A stretch of 64,000 nt of DNA from Chryseobacterium sp. GVT01B (GCF_019970045.1 NZ_JAHXYI010000007.1:124001-188000), one strand, 5' to 3'. Shown: positions 39,817 through 49,235, counted from the first letter of the stretch. The notes: generated by a model not told the origin, from the letters alone. Translations and numbers: made by a program.

Positions 39817-40227
39817 ATGGAACAAAAACATCCGCTTCCGCCTTTCACCCTTGAAACGGCACTGGAAAAAATTCAAATGGCAGAAGATGCATGGAACAGT
39901 CAGGATCCCGAAAAGGTTTCCAAAGCATATACTATCGACAGCGAATGGAGAAACAGAGATACATTTGTGAATGGCAGAGAAGAGATTGTAGTATTTCTTC
40001 AGAAAAAATGGGAGAAGGAGCTTCATTATAAGCTTAAAAAAGAATATTGGGCACACACAGATAATCGCATTGCTGTCCGCTTTGAATATGAATATCAGAC
40101 TAAAGATGGCAGCTGGTTCCGGGCGTATGGAAATGAGAACTGGGAATTTGATGAAAACGGGCTGATGGCGAAAAGATACGCAAGCATCAATGATTTGGCT
40201 ATCAGGGAAGAAGACCGGAAATTATAA
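39817..40227 (+). CDS. DUF1348 (NTF2/SnoaL-like) protein
   Basis: The protein has 136 aa. The pattern AEDAWNSQDPEKVSKAYT..SEWRNRDTFVNGREEIVVFLQKKW..WFRAYGNENWEFDENG is typical of DUF1348, a SnoaL-like cone fold. Activity unknown. Probably the target or companion of the adjacent TetR regulator. Confidence 0.88.
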   Translation: MEQKHPLPPFTLETALEKIQMAEDAWNSQDPEKVSKAYTIDSEWRNRDTFVNGREEIVVFLQKKWEKELHYKLKKEYWAHTDNRIAVRFEYEYQTKDGSWFRAYGNENWEFDENGLMAKRYASINDLAIREEDRKL

Positions 40228-40229
40228 GT

Positions 40230-40260
40230 ACAAGACTGTTATAACGACAGTCTTTTTTTA
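40230..40260 (+). terminator. Terminator after the TetR-DUF1348 operon
   Basis: AAGACTGT pairs with ACAGTCTT, followed by a T run. Confidence 0.8.
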
Positions 40261-40378
40261 GGTGGAAATTCATTTTCTTGTTTTATATTTGTGGAAAATT
40301 ATTCGATGTTATAAACTAATAACCATCTGAATTATATGCTCATCTGAAAAATAATTCGGATATAAAACTTAAATACAA

Positions 40379-41770
40379 ATGAGAAAAAATCGATCAATCG
40401 AAAAAGTATTCTTACTTTTTTTACTTACGCCTTTTCTGGCTTTTTCCCAATGTTGGAAAGAAATCTCTACAGGAAGATCGAATTCTGTTGGTTTAAAAAA
40501 TGACGGAAGTCTTTGGACCTGGGGAAATAATTGGTATGGACAATTGGGTGATGGAACCAATGTGTATAAAACAAGCCCGGTTCAGATAGGGAATACTAAC
40601 TGGAAAAGTATCATATCAACTCCTGCAGAAGATTATGTTATGGCTATAAAATCTGATAATTCACTCTGGGGATGGGGAAGTAATTTTATGGGAATACTCG
40701 TGAGTACTACCAATGAAAATATAACCAGCCCTACAGAAATCGGAAACGCTGCAAATTTAAAGAGTGTCGCTCCAGGAGTGCATATTTTAACTATACGAAC
40801 AGATGGAACGCTTTGGGCTAAGGGAAATAATACTTTTGGGCAATTAGGAGACGGAACAATAACAGACCAGAACTATAATTACATTCAAATAGGAACGGAT
40901 ACTAATTGGAAAGCTGTTGCAGTCGGAGTATTTCACAGTATTGCACTTAAAACTGATGGAACACTTTGGGCCTGGGGTTTTAATGCAACAGGACAACTGG
41001 GAGATGGTACTACAATTTGGAAAAAAATTCCCGTTCAGATAGGAACAGATACTAACTGGAAAAGCATATCAGTTGGAGCTAATCACACTCTTGCATTAAA
41101 AACAGACGGTACAATTTGGGCCTGGGGGTATAATTCTTCTGGAAAGTTAGGTGACGGTACAAGTATAGATAAACTTGTTCCTACCCAAATAGGTACTGCT
41201 TCTGATTGGGCAAGTGTTTTCGCTGCAGTCAATCATTCATTAGCTATTAAAAATAATGGAACACTTTGGGCCTGGGGAGATAATATGACAGCCCAATTAG
41301 GTGATGGTACATATCTTACTAAAATGACTCCTATACAAATAGGTACAGACAGTAATTGGAAAAGTGTAGTTGGAGGGTATAATCATACACTTGCTTTAAA
41401 AACAGATGGTTCACTTTGGTCTTGGGGAGATAATACCAGCGGCCAGCTTGGAAATGGTACTAATGCTGAAAGAATAATACCTACAGCCATTTCATGCCCT
41501 ACGACCATGACATTGCAAGTAGGAGAAAACAGTAGAAAAAATGAAGGAATAATATTGTATCCAAATCCTACAAAGACTTCATTTATAATTAAAAATCTAT
41601 CAGGAATTAAAACAGTGGAAATCTATAACGAAGAAGGAAGGCTAGTCGGTTCCTATGCAGACAGTAATAGTATTAATGTACAATCCTTACCAGAAGGATT
41701 ATACTGGGTAAAGGTAGAAGATGTCAAAGGCATGATAATCATTAGAAAATTAATTAAAACTGAAAAATAA
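40379..41770 (+). CDS. RCC1-repeat secreted protein with T9SS sorting domain
   Basis: The protein has 463 aa. A signal peptide (VFLLFLLTPFLAFS, cleavage near residue 22) leads into about seven RCC1-type blades, each with WxWG-type and GQLGDGT motifs. The last about 75 residues, beginning ILYPNPTKTSF and ending RKLIKTEK, are a type A C-terminal domain for type IX secretion. It is therefore predicted to be exported to the cell surface as a seven-bladed propeller. Partner unknown. Confidence 0.9.
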   Translation: MRKNRSIEKVFLLFLLTPFLAFSQCWKEISTGRSNSVGLKNDGSLWTWGNNWYGQLGDGTNVYKTSPVQIGNTNWKSIISTPAEDYVMAIKSDNSLWGWGSNFMGILVSTTNENITSPTEIGNAANLKSVAPGVHILTIRTDGTLWAKGNNTFGQLGDGTITDQNYNYIQIGTDTNWKAVAVGVFHSIALKTDGTLWAWGFNATGQLGDGTTIWKKIPVQIGTDTNWKSISVGANHTLALKTDGTIWAWGYNSSGKLGDGTSIDKLVPTQIGTASDWASVFAAVNHSLAIKNNGTLWAWGDNMTAQLGDGTYLTKMTPIQIGTDSNWKSVVGGYNHTLALKTDGSLWSWGDNTSGQLGNGTNAERIIPTAISCPTTMTLQVGENSRKNEGIILYPNPTKTSFIIKNLSGIKTVEIYNEEGRLVGSYADSNSINVQSLPEGLYWVKVEDVKGMIIIRKLIKTEK

Positions 41771-41786
41771 TAATTTATAAATAGTA

Positions 41787-41820
41787 GAAAAGGAACAGTC
41801 TAAACACTGTTCCTTTTTTG
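41787..41820. terminator. Terminator after the RCC1 gene
   Basis: AAAGGAACAGT pairs with ACTGTTCCTTT across a short loop, with a T run. Confidence 0.85.
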
Positions 41821-41890
41821 TCCTCTATATTAATATCTTTTACGTTATGTGCAAAAATTCATAACTCATCATTTATAATTCATCATTATA

Positions 41891-42898
41891 TTAACCGTTT
41901 TTCCCATGCAGCAGTTTATTAATCTTTCTCCTCGTCTGTACAGATACTTTATAAGCTTCATCACGCAGTTTCTGTATTTTTCCTACAGGCTGAAAAAAGA
42001 TTTTACTTTCAAAAGGATTGAATGACAGCAGTTCATTGGTACAATCACGGGAATCGAGCAATGAATCCTTATTTATTTTTACCTCACCGATTTTAATGAA
42101 AGGAGAGTTTTTCCATTCTACATTCAACTTATTGATCGGTTGATCCTGAAGATCGTAACATAGCTGTATCAATATATCAGCAGAAAAATCATGAGACTGC
42201 AGGTAATTTTTTAATGAGTCTTTGATCTGCTGCTTTTTCCCTGTATGTTTATCCACATTCTTAGGAGATAATTTTATTTTAATGATTTGATCTCCCAGTC
42301 GGTAAGCACCTATAGAATAATAATCAAATGACAGGATAAAATCATTTCTTTTACCTATCAGCTTGATCATATTACGAGCCATATCACCCGTCAATGCAGA
42401 AGGAATTACTTTAATTATCTGAAGCAGCATTGGAAACAGGCTGCTCCATTTTTTGATGTAAAACTTATTAATAGCGGTAAATAGCTTCAGAAAAGTAGAT
42501 ACAGAATTAATTGGGAACAACGGAAAATTTACCAATGGATAATTGGCAAGTAATCCACCGTTCTCATCCTTGATCTGCACGGCAAACCCATAAGCAGGAA
42601 TATCCTTTTTAGAGTTTTTAATTTTCAGCTGGGCATTGGAAAACCGGATAGTCAGATCAAATTTTTCCTTATCAAAAAAAGGCTGCAGTGATTCCGGAAT
42701 ATCCGGTTCAGTCCAGAATGTTCCCTTTGCTACAGCATACGTTTTTGCATGAGCATTTCTTGTAGCATAATTGACATCACTGATAGAAGAGGATTGTTCA
42801 ACAAAATCCGCTATTGTTTTTTTATTGAGTTCCAGAAGTTTTTTTTCCTCCTCATTCAGTTCATCAAACTTCTTATTATATTTTAATGGATTTGGCAT
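41891..42898 (-). CDS. Catalase-like (heme) protein
   Basis: The protein has 335 aa, no signal peptide. NAHAKTYAVAKGTFW near residue 50 supplies the distal His region; LTIRFSNAQ..DIPAYGFAVQIKD matches the catalase-core beta-barrel of small catalase-related enzymes (SrpA-like). The chain is shorter than a full catalase and lacks an obvious C-terminal domain. It may be a peroxidase or lipoxygenase-type relative rather than a true catalase. Confidence 0.75.
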   Translation of the reverse strand: MPNPLKYNKKFDELNEEEKKLLELNKKTIADFVEQSSSISDVNYATRNAHAKTYAVAKGTFWTEPDIPESLQPFFDKEKFDLTIRFSNAQLKIKNSKKDIPAYGFAVQIKDENGGLLANYPLVNFPLFPINSVSTFLKLFTAINKFYIKKWSSLFPMLLQIIKVIPSALTGDMARNMIKLIGKRNDFILSFDYYSIGAYRLGDQIIKIKLSPKNVDKHTGKKQQIKDSLKNYLQSHDFSADILIQLCYDLQDQPINKLNVEWKNSPFIKIGEVKINKDSLLDSRDCTNELLSFNPFESKIFFQPVGKIQKLRDEAYKVSVQTRRKINKLLHGKNG

Positions 42899-43173
42899 TT
42901 AGTTTTTAAAATCCAATTATAACGCCAAGTTTCGAAATCTGTGTTAAGTAAGTATTACAATTATTTGAATTTTGTGGAAAAGATGTTTAGAAATAAGGAA
43001 ATGTAAGACAATATGATTAGTGAATATTGAAAAATAGATTGGTTAACCTGTTGATTTTTAATGTTTAGTTTTTTTAATAAAAATGAATCAGAAGCATGTT
43101 GTTATGATAGGAAATGCTTTGGATTTTTAACCTTCCCTCATCGTGCTTCCATCTTCCAACTCTAAAAAAGCCT
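42899..43173. other. Intergenic spacer upstream of FKBP
   Basis: About 275 AT-rich bases; a GGAAG-type repeat fragment lies at 43128-43165 and the FKBP promoter (TATCTTTG) at 43174-43181. Confidence 0.6.
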
Positions 43174-43196
43174 TATCTTTGTAAAAAAATTATAAT

Positions 43197-43631
43197 ATGG
43201 GAGTAGCAGATATGTTATTTAAACGTAAAAAAGAATTGGCAGAAAAGAACCTGAAAGATGGTAAAGAATATATGGAAGAGTATGGTAAGAGAGAAAGCGT
43301 TGTGCAGTTACCAAGCGGCTTACAGTATGAAATCATTACAGAAGGTGATGGGGCAAAACCAGGGCCTAAGTCTACTGTAAAATGCCACTATCACGGAACT
43401 ACTATTTCCGGTAAAGTATTCGACAGCTCTGTAAAAAGAGGTACACCTGCATCTTTCCCTTTAAACAGAGTAATTTCTGGATGGACGGAAGCTCTTCAAT
43501 TAATGCCTGTTGGAAGCAAATGGAGACTGATTATTCCACCGCATTTAGCGTATGGAGATCAGGAGATCAGCAAAGAAATCGGACCAAACAGTACGCTTGT
43601 TTTTGAAGTTGAATTGCTGGATATTAAATAA
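43197..43631 (+). CDS. FKBP-type peptidyl-prolyl cis-trans isomerase
   Basis: The protein has 144 aa. A short helical start (about 1-35) precedes the FKBP core: VKCHYHGTTISGKVFDSS, GWTEALQLMPVGSKWRLIIPPHLAYGD and STLVFEVELLDIK. No signal peptide, so it is cytosolic or membrane-associated. It has its own promoter (TATCTTTG, 16 bp before the ATG) and a terminator at 43651. Confidence 0.93.
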   Translation: MGVADMLFKRKKELAEKNLKDGKEYMEEYGKRESVVQLPSGLQYEIITEGDGAKPGPKSTVKCHYHGTTISGKVFDSSVKRGTPASFPLNRVISGWTEALQLMPVGSKWRLIIPPHLAYGDQEISKEIGPNSTLVFEVELLDIK

Positions 43632-43650
43632 TCCTTCTTAAAAATAGATT

Positions 43651-43684
43651 AAAAAATTACCTGATTTCAGGTAATTTTTTTTAT
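43651..43684 (+). terminator. FKBP gene terminator
   Basis: AAAATTACCTGA pairs with TCAGGTAATTTT; a T run follows. Confidence 0.85.
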
Positions 43685-43775
43685 TTGTACTATATTCGTA
43701 TTGATAATTGCAAAACAAAGGTGACAGGAAAAGATTTGTTTTATAATACGTCCGGTAACACAAAAATATGACTGA

Positions 43776-44726
43776 ATGAAAAAACTCTTCTACCTTCTCG
43801 CTGTGGTAAGCTTACTGGTGTCCTGTGTTTCCAAAAAAAATCAGGCAATCCAGCAGAATATTCTTACCCTTAAGGACAGCTACTGTAAAGCTCCCTTTAA
43901 GTATAATTACAATAATAAACTTCCGTCTTATAATTCGGATTCTATTTTAGCAGCCAATAAAGAACTCAGCGGAATGTTTACCGATCAGAGTGTTTTAATT
44001 TTAAATGCATTGGGTAATCTTGATGATGTTCACAAAATCATCGAACTGAAAAAAGATTCTTCCCTCACTTCACAAGTGAAAATATTGCAGCTTAAAACCA
44101 AAATCAACAGCAGGATTACGATTGCTTTAACAGAACTGGATGCGGTGGCCGCAGAATTTGACTGTGAAGGAGAGAGAGTAGCTCAGATCGGAAGTTATGT
44201 GGATAATCTAAATGCCTCAAGAAATAATAAACTGATTTTATATTCAATCATTGCCGGTGCAGCCTCATCCATTGCCGGAGGAATTGTGAAAAGTGATGGT
44301 TGGGATAATGCAATAGGTATCGGAGGAGGTATTTTAGGAGCAGGTTTTGGTTTGGCAACCCTTAACCCGAAAGGAAAAAAGGTAGAATTTATTCATCAGA
44401 GGAATCTTTTGAGAGATATCTGGAAAGAAAAACTGGAGTCTCCCAACTTCCCACCTTTCATTTGGTATATGTATACCGAGAAAAAGTTTTCCAACAAAGA
44501 AGAATATTCTATTATAGGAAATATGAAACAGAGGTGGCTTCATTATCAGTTTGATGATGTAAAAGAAGCTGCAGATAAGTCTGTGATTTTCAGTGATGGT
44601 GGGTTTTACAGAGCAGATGATCTGAATAACCGTGCTGCCATGCTCAATCAGATGCAGTCAGCAACCCGTACCATCAATCAGAACATCAATTATCTGCTGC
44701 TTGATCTGGATAAATTAATCCTTTAA
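43776..44726 (+). CDS. Hypothetical lipoprotein
   Basis: The protein has 316 aa. MKKLFYLLAVVSLLVSCVSKK is a lipoprotein signal with the lipidated Cys at residue 17. The body is helical, with a Gly-rich hydrophobic patch near 155-190 (IIAGAASSIAGGIV, GIGGGILGAGFGLA) that could insert in a membrane. No family recognised. Likely anchored to the outer or inner membrane facing the periplasm. Confidence 0.7.
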   Translation: MKKLFYLLAVVSLLVSCVSKKNQAIQQNILTLKDSYCKAPFKYNYNNKLPSYNSDSILAANKELSGMFTDQSVLILNALGNLDDVHKIIELKKDSSLTSQVKILQLKTKINSRITIALTELDAVAAEFDCEGERVAQIGSYVDNLNASRNNKLILYSIIAGAASSIAGGIVKSDGWDNAIGIGGGILGAGFGLATLNPKGKKVEFIHQRNLLRDIWKEKLESPNFPPFIWYMYTEKKFSNKEEYSIIGNMKQRWLHYQFDDVKEAADKSVIFSDGGFYRADDLNNRAAMLNQMQSATRTINQNINYLLLDLDKLIL

Positions 44727-44738
44727 GAAAAAATTAAT

Positions 44739-44757
44739 TGTAATAAATTTTATTACA
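44739..44757 (+). promoter_or_regulatory. Rrf2 operator O1 in the regulator's promoter
   Basis: TGTAATAAATTTTATTACA is a perfect 9-bp palindrome around one base. The -7 element TATATTTG follows at 44771-44778, so a bound dimer would cover the -33 region. Confidence 0.75.
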
Positions 44758-44791
44758 GTTAAAAAATGTGTATATTTGCAGTGTAATTACA

Positions 44792-45202
44792 ATGAACAAT
44801 ACAAGATTTGCTACGGCAATACATATTATGACCTTATTGGCGAAGAGCCCTCAGGAGTGGCTTACTTCCGAGTGGATAGCCGGTAGTATCAATGTGAATC
44901 CGGTGATTATCCGAAAGGAAATCAGCGTATTAAGAGAAGCAGGCTTGATTATCAGCAGACAGGGAAAAGAAGGAGGAAGTCAGCTTGGCAAAAATGCGGA
45001 ATTGATCACTATTTCTGAGATCTATAAAGCAGTGAAAAATACAGAAGTATTAGGGAAAAAAAATCAGAACCCTAATCCAGCCTGTAGTGTTGGTAAGGAG
45101 ATTAATACTCATTTAAATACATTATTTGAAGAAACAGACCATTTAGTAGTAAAGTTTTTAGGAGACAAGTCATTACAGGTATTCGCTGACCAGTTCGAAT
45201 AA
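44792..45202 (+). CDS. Rrf2 family transcriptional regulator (YwnA-like)
   Basis: The protein has 136 aa. The winged helix-turn-helix NTRFATAIHIMTLLA..NVNPVIIRKEISVLREAGLI is followed by a wing (RQGKEGGSQL). Only one Cys (PACSVG) is present, so no Fe-S cluster of the IscR type is expected. The ATG at 44792 is preferred because the longer frame overlaps the -7 element. It sits beside an NmrA-like oxidoreductase, as YwnA does beside YwnB in Bacillus. Confidence 0.88.
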   Translation: MNNTRFATAIHIMTLLAKSPQEWLTSEWIAGSINVNPVIIRKEISVLREAGLIISRQGKEGGSQLGKNAELITISEIYKAVKNTEVLGKKNQNPNPACSVGKEINTHLNTLFEETDHLVVKFLGDKSLQVFADQFE

Positions 45203-45210
45203 AAATTTTT

Positions 45211-45239
45211 TATCTTTAAATGTAACAAAATTTATTACA
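45211..45239 (+). promoter_or_regulatory. Rrf2 operator O2 and promoter of the oxidoreductase gene
   Basis: TGTAACAAAATTTATTACA (45221-45239) matches O1 with one imperfect pair. It lies just downstream of the -7-like TATCTTTA (45211-45218), a position suited to block transcription. Confidence 0.7.
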
Positions 45240-45261
45240 ATTTAATTAAAAATAAAACATT

Positions 45262-45915
45262 ATGAAAAAAGTAGCAGTAATTGGTGCAACAGGATTTGTA
45301 GGATCAAATGTAGTAGCAGAATTAACAAACAGAGGTTATGCTGTAGAAGCATTGGTAAGAGATGCATCTAAAGTAAAATCACAGGAGAATGTAACGGCAA
45401 AAAGCGTTGATGTAAACAATGTAGATGAATTAGCTGAAGCATTAAAAGGAAGCGATGCCGTTATCAGTACTTTCAACGCAGGATGGACGAATCCTAATCT
45501 ATACAATGATTTTTTGAATGGTTCTGAAAATATTCAAAAAGCAGTAGAGCAGTCCGGTGTAAAAAGACTGATCGTAGTAGGTGGAGCAGGAAGCCTTTAC
45601 ACTCCGGATAATGTACAAATCGTAGACACACCTGATTTCCCGGATGCTTACAAACCAGGCGCTACAGCAGCAAGAGATTATCTGAACAAAATCAGAGAAA
45701 ACAAAACATTGGATTGGACATTCTTCAGCCCTGCAGTGGAAATGAACCAGGCGAATGTAGGAGAGAGAACAGGGAAATACAGAACTTCATTAGAAACTCC
45801 GGTATTTGATGAAAACGGAAGAAGCCGTCTGTCTGTAGAAGATGTAGCTGTAGTTTTGGTAGATGAACTGGAACAGAACAACCATATCAGAGAACGTTTT
45901 ACAGCGGCTTATTAA
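45262..45915 (+). CDS. NAD(P)-binding NmrA-like oxidoreductase (YwnB-like)
   Basis: The protein has 217 aa. VAVIGATGFVGSNVVAEL is the Rossmann GxxGxxG; VDVNNVDELAEALKGSDAVIS and LIVVGGAGSLYTP follow as in NmrA/SDR-a proteins. Probably a redox sensor or quinone reductase controlled by the adjacent Rrf2 protein. Confidence 0.88.
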   Translation: MKKVAVIGATGFVGSNVVAELTNRGYAVEALVRDASKVKSQENVTAKSVDVNNVDELAEALKGSDAVISTFNAGWTNPNLYNDFLNGSENIQKAVEQSGVKRLIVVGGAGSLYTPDNVQIVDTPDFPDAYKPGATAARDYLNKIRENKTLDWTFFSPAVEMNQANVGERTGKYRTSLETPVFDENGRSRLSVEDVAVVLVDELEQNNHIRERFTAAY

Positions 45916-45931
45916 TTATAAAAAAACGGAA

Positions 45932-47104
45932 ATGATACAAAAGAAATTATTGTCATTATTGACGTTGTTTGGATTTATCAGCATATTTGCGGGAAACCTC
46001 AAAGTGAAAGTATATAATCCGGGAACCAAAGCTATTTTCCCGATTACTTCCACCATTATTTATGGAGATAAAGATGCCATACTTGTTGATGCCCAATTTC
46101 AGAAACAATACGCAGAGCAGCTTGTGAAAGAAATAAAAGCGACAGGAAAAAACCTGAAAACAGTTTTTATTTCTCACAGTGACCCTGATTTTTATTTTGG
46201 GCTGGATGTGATCAGAAAAGCTTTTCCTAATGCAAAAATTATTTCAACAGCGCAGACAGCTTATCTGATATCAGCTTCAAAAGATGATAAACTTGCAGTA
46301 TGGAAACCACAGTTGAAAGCAGATGCTCCATTGGAAATTATCGTTCCTGAAGCTGCTGTTTCCATTCCTGATCTTGAAGGAAACAAAATTGAAATCAGAC
46401 AAAATCCTGAAGATCCGGCACACAGTTTTCTTTGGATTCCTTCCATTAAAACCATTGCTGGTGGGATTTCAGTGTCAGTAGGTTCACACCTTTGGATGGC
46501 AGACACTCAGAATGCAAAAGCAATTGACCAATGGATAGGGCAGATTGATGCCATGAAAGCTTTGAAACCGGAGCAGGTAATTCCTTCCCATTTTGCAGAA
46601 CTTTCTACATCACCACAATCTCTTGATTTTGTGAAAAGCTATCTGGAAAACTATAAACAGGCAGTGACAGAAAATAAAACTTCGGATGCTATTGGAGATT
46701 TTATGGTTAAAAAATACCCCGATCTTCCAGGAAAAGAAGAGCTTGGAATGGGAGTTAAGGTTTATCTTAAAGAAATGGATTGGGATCTGAAATCTCCATA
46801 CCCGGCCATCGGTCATAAAGTTGAAGTTGATTTTGGAACCGTAAAATTCCTTCTTGATTTTAAAGATAATAAAACAATGACCTTCACCGGAACAGCCGGA
46901 AGTTCAAAAAACAGTACAGATACTGTAGAATATACGGCTGTAGAAGTAGCGAAGAATATTTTTATGATCTATTGGCATGAGCCGCATCTTGGCTTCAATG
47001 TAACCCATATTCAGGATTATAATAAAAATATAGTGTATTCAAATATTGCAGGTCCCGATGGTACATTTACCCATCCAAAAGGAACTCTTAAAATTTTGAA
47101 ATAA
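45932..47104 (+). CDS. Exported metallo-beta-lactamase fold protein with MoaF-like C-terminal domain
   Basis: The protein has 390 aa. The signal peptide is LLSLLTLFGFISIFAG. The metallo-beta-lactamase core has TVFISHSDPDFYFGL, where the usual HxHxDH is altered to HSDPDF, and ..VIPSHF. After about residue 290, VEVDFGTVKFLLDF..TVEYTAVEVAKNIFMIYWHEP looks like a MoaF-type lipocalin domain. The degenerate metal motif leaves catalysis uncertain. 16 bp after the NmrA-like gene and probably cotranscribed. Confidence 0.75.
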   Translation: MIQKKLLSLLTLFGFISIFAGNLKVKVYNPGTKAIFPITSTIIYGDKDAILVDAQFQKQYAEQLVKEIKATGKNLKTVFISHSDPDFYFGLDVIRKAFPNAKIISTAQTAYLISASKDDKLAVWKPQLKADAPLEIIVPEAAVSIPDLEGNKIEIRQNPEDPAHSFLWIPSIKTIAGGISVSVGSHLWMADTQNAKAIDQWIGQIDAMKALKPEQVIPSHFAELSTSPQSLDFVKSYLENYKQAVTENKTSDAIGDFMVKKYPDLPGKEELGMGVKVYLKEMDWDLKSPYPAIGHKVEVDFGTVKFLLDFKDNKTMTFTGTAGSSKNSTDTVEYTAVEVAKNIFMIYWHEPHLGFNVTHIQDYNKNIVYSNIAGPDGTFTHPKGTLKILK

Positions 47105-47114
47105 TGATAAGAAT

Positions 47115-47150
47115 CAAAAGTACATGTAAATTTTTGCATGTACTTTTTGT
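47115..47150 (+). terminator. Terminator after the Rrf2-linked operon
   Basis: AAAGTACATG pairs with CATGTACTTT and is followed by TTG-rich sequence. Confidence 0.75.
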
Positions 47151-47229
47151 TATATTTGATTTGCAGAAAATCGTTTTTTAAAAAGAGAAGAGGATCTGTA
47201 ATTTATTTTTAAAAATCAAATAATAACTC

Positions 47230-47913
47230 ATGAAATCAATTAAAATTCTACCCTTTCTGTTGTTGACCTTATTTTTATTCAGCTGTGGTAAACTGGCGAC
47301 AACATCCCAAGATAAAAAATCTGTTGACGAAGTTCTGAAGTTTTACGGAGGTTATGTTGAAACGATGAAAGGAGTACAAACACTGAACGGAACATCCAGC
47401 GATTTTTTTGAAGTACAGATTAAAGACAGTAAACTGATCAATAATCAACCACAAAGAGCGATATCCAATGCTGCCAATATTGCATTTATGGTTTTTCAGA
47501 ATCAAAAACCCGGAGTCTATGATGTTGTTAAAACAAAATTACTTTTAGCTGACGGGGCAAGTTTTACAAAATCATTTACCCAAAAAGAATTGCAGGAAGT
47601 AAAAAATATATACCCGGAAATTGATAAGATCAATTCATTTTTGATGAATAAAGATTACCATGGAATGCTTGAAATGTTTGATCCAAAATTTAAACCTAAA
47701 GAGGAAGTGGCTAAAGAGACACTTTCAGGAATGGATTCTCAATTAGGAGCAATAACAAAAATACAGTTTCAGGGATTTGAATTCATTGAAGATTCCAATT
47801 TGGGACCTATCATTTTAATAAGGGAAGTGGGTCAGAGGAAGCAGTTGTTTCCTTTTATCAATCTGGCATTTGACAGAAAGACAAAAAAGCTGTTGAATAT
47901 TGAATTTCCATAA
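47230..47913 (+). CDS. Hypothetical lipoprotein
   Basis: The protein has 227 aa. MKSIKILPFLLLTLFLFSCGK carries a lipobox with Cys at residue 19. The remainder is mixed alpha/beta, about 85 residues of it duplicated in style (a DUF4019 or cystatin-like look), but no family is certain. Monocistronic. Confidence 0.65.
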   Translation: MKSIKILPFLLLTLFLFSCGKLATTSQDKKSVDEVLKFYGGYVETMKGVQTLNGTSSDFFEVQIKDSKLINNQPQRAISNAANIAFMVFQNQKPGVYDVVKTKLLLADGASFTKSFTQKELQEVKNIYPEIDKINSFLMNKDYHGMLEMFDPKFKPKEEVAKETLSGMDSQLGAITKIQFQGFEFIEDSNLGPIILIREVGQRKQLFPFINLAFDRKTKKLLNIEFP

Positions 47914-47945
47914 AAAACAGATCAACCTATTTCCAGAATTAAAAT

Positions 47946-47980
47946 AAAAAGGCCGTTCTATGTGAACAGCCTTTCTTTTT
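47946..47980. terminator. Bidirectional terminator
   Basis: AAAGGC-GTTC pairs with GAAC-GCCTTT; A/T runs on both flanks serve the two convergent genes. Confidence 0.85.
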
Positions 47981-49010
47981 ATAGATTCATAAACAATTTC
48001 GGGTTAATCGGAGTATTGTTTTTGTGTACTTCGTAATGAAGATGAGGACCTGTAGAACGTCCTGAATTTCCGGATTTGGCAATCACCTGACCTACTTTTA
48101 CCTTATCATTTACCTTAGATACAAGTTGAGATAAATGTCCGTATAGTGTAGCCAGACCATTTCCGTGAGAAACAATCACGCAGTTCCCATAACCTCCTTT
48201 CTGCCCGGAAAAAATAATTGTTCCGGCAGCCGCAGCTCTTACATCAGAACCATAGGCAACAGCAATGTCCAGTCCTTTGTGGAATTGCATCTGATCAGCT
48301 TCAGCAGGTGGATTGTTTTTTTCAGCAGCAGCAGTTTTAGTCGTAGTTGTAGTTCCAGCCACAGCTTTTGTTGTAGAAGGTGCGGATGCAGCAGCCACAG
48401 GAGCTGCCTTTGGAGTAACCATTACTTTCACTTCCCTTTTATTTCCATAGCTGTCTGTAAGTTCAATAATTTTTTCAACAGGTTCAGCTTTTACTTCAGG
48501 CTTTGGAGCTGCAGCCACTGCCGGTTTTGCTTCCGTTGCTGCACTTGTTTTTACCGAAGCGAAAACAGTTTTGAATGGAATCGGGTTTTTTCTCACGCCA
48601 AAATTAGAGGAAATATATCCGTCTGTAGGCATACCTAAAGGAACCTGCATCAGTTTTTTCTGAAGATCCATCAGATACTGGCTGTATCGGTTTGCTTGTT
48701 TGGAAAGATAAATAGAATTTGAAATACTGTCCTGGTTGAGCATCATCAGTTTTTCGTTGGTAATGTCTTTGGACTTCAGGAAGGAGTTAAGTTGACCCAC
48801 TGTCTGATCTACGAGGGTAAGATCAGTTTTCATTTTTAGATAATCTACACTGTCTTTTTCAGTGTTTATTTTTACAAGATTGACTTCGTAGGTTTTGTCG
48901 TCTCTTTCAGAAAAGAGCTTCGCAATGAAGACACCTTGTGCAAAAACTACTAGCAAAAGTCCTCCCAGGAGAATGTTTACGTTCTTCTTGCTGCTTAGAA
49001 ATTTTTTCAT
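47979..49010 (-). CDS. M23 family peptidase (membrane-anchored)
   Basis: The protein has 343 aa from the ATG at 49010. A hydrophobic segment at about 12-30 (NILLGGLLLVVFAQGVFI) anchors it; a coiled region and an Ala/Lys/Pro-rich linker (about 165-250) precede the LytM domain. The zinc motifs are FHKGLDIA and GPHLHYEV. Probably hydrolyses or senses peptidoglycan cross-links, as in cell division or envelope assembly. Confidence 0.9.
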   Translation of the reverse strand: MKKFLSSKKNVNILLGGLLLVVFAQGVFIAKLFSERDDKTYEVNLVKINTEKDSVDYLKMKTDLTLVDQTVGQLNSFLKSKDITNEKLMMLNQDSISNSIYLSKQANRYSQYLMDLQKKLMQVPLGMPTDGYISSNFGVRKNPIPFKTVFASVKTSAATEAKPAVAAAPKPEVKAEPVEKIIELTDSYGNKREVKVMVTPKAAPVAAASAPSTTKAVAGTTTTTKTAAAEKNNPPAEADQMQFHKGLDIAVAYGSDVRAAAAGTIIFSGQKGGYGNCVIVSHGNGLATLYGHLSQLVSKVNDKVKVGQVIAKSGNSGRSTGPHLHYEVHKNNTPINPKLFMNL

Positions 49011-49210
49011 ATTTCTTCTCTTAGTAAATTTAAAACGGTTTTGAAGCTGCAAATTTAATTAAAAATAAGCTTTGCCGGTTATTTTTAATTAAAATTCAGT
49101 TTTTTCTGTATTTAACGGTTAATTAGCTGTTTAATTGTGTTGAAGTGTTAATTTTTTCAGAAAATGGCGTTTATCATAGTTTCAAAGCCTTTGTTACGTC
49201 TTTGTTTTAA

Positions 49211-49218
49211 TATCTTTG
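49211..49218 (+). promoter_or_regulatory. gpsA promoter -7 element
   Basis: TATCTTTG fits TAnnTTTG and lies 17 bp before the ATG at 49236, which excludes the longer upstream start. Confidence 0.7.
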
Positions 49219-49235
49219 CAGTTCACATTCCAATT

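Noticed and set aside
48165..48638. 157-codon plus-strand ORF opposite the M23 peptidase gene
   Set aside because: Ser/Cys/His-rich shadow of the Ala/Lys/Pro-rich linker region on the other strand.
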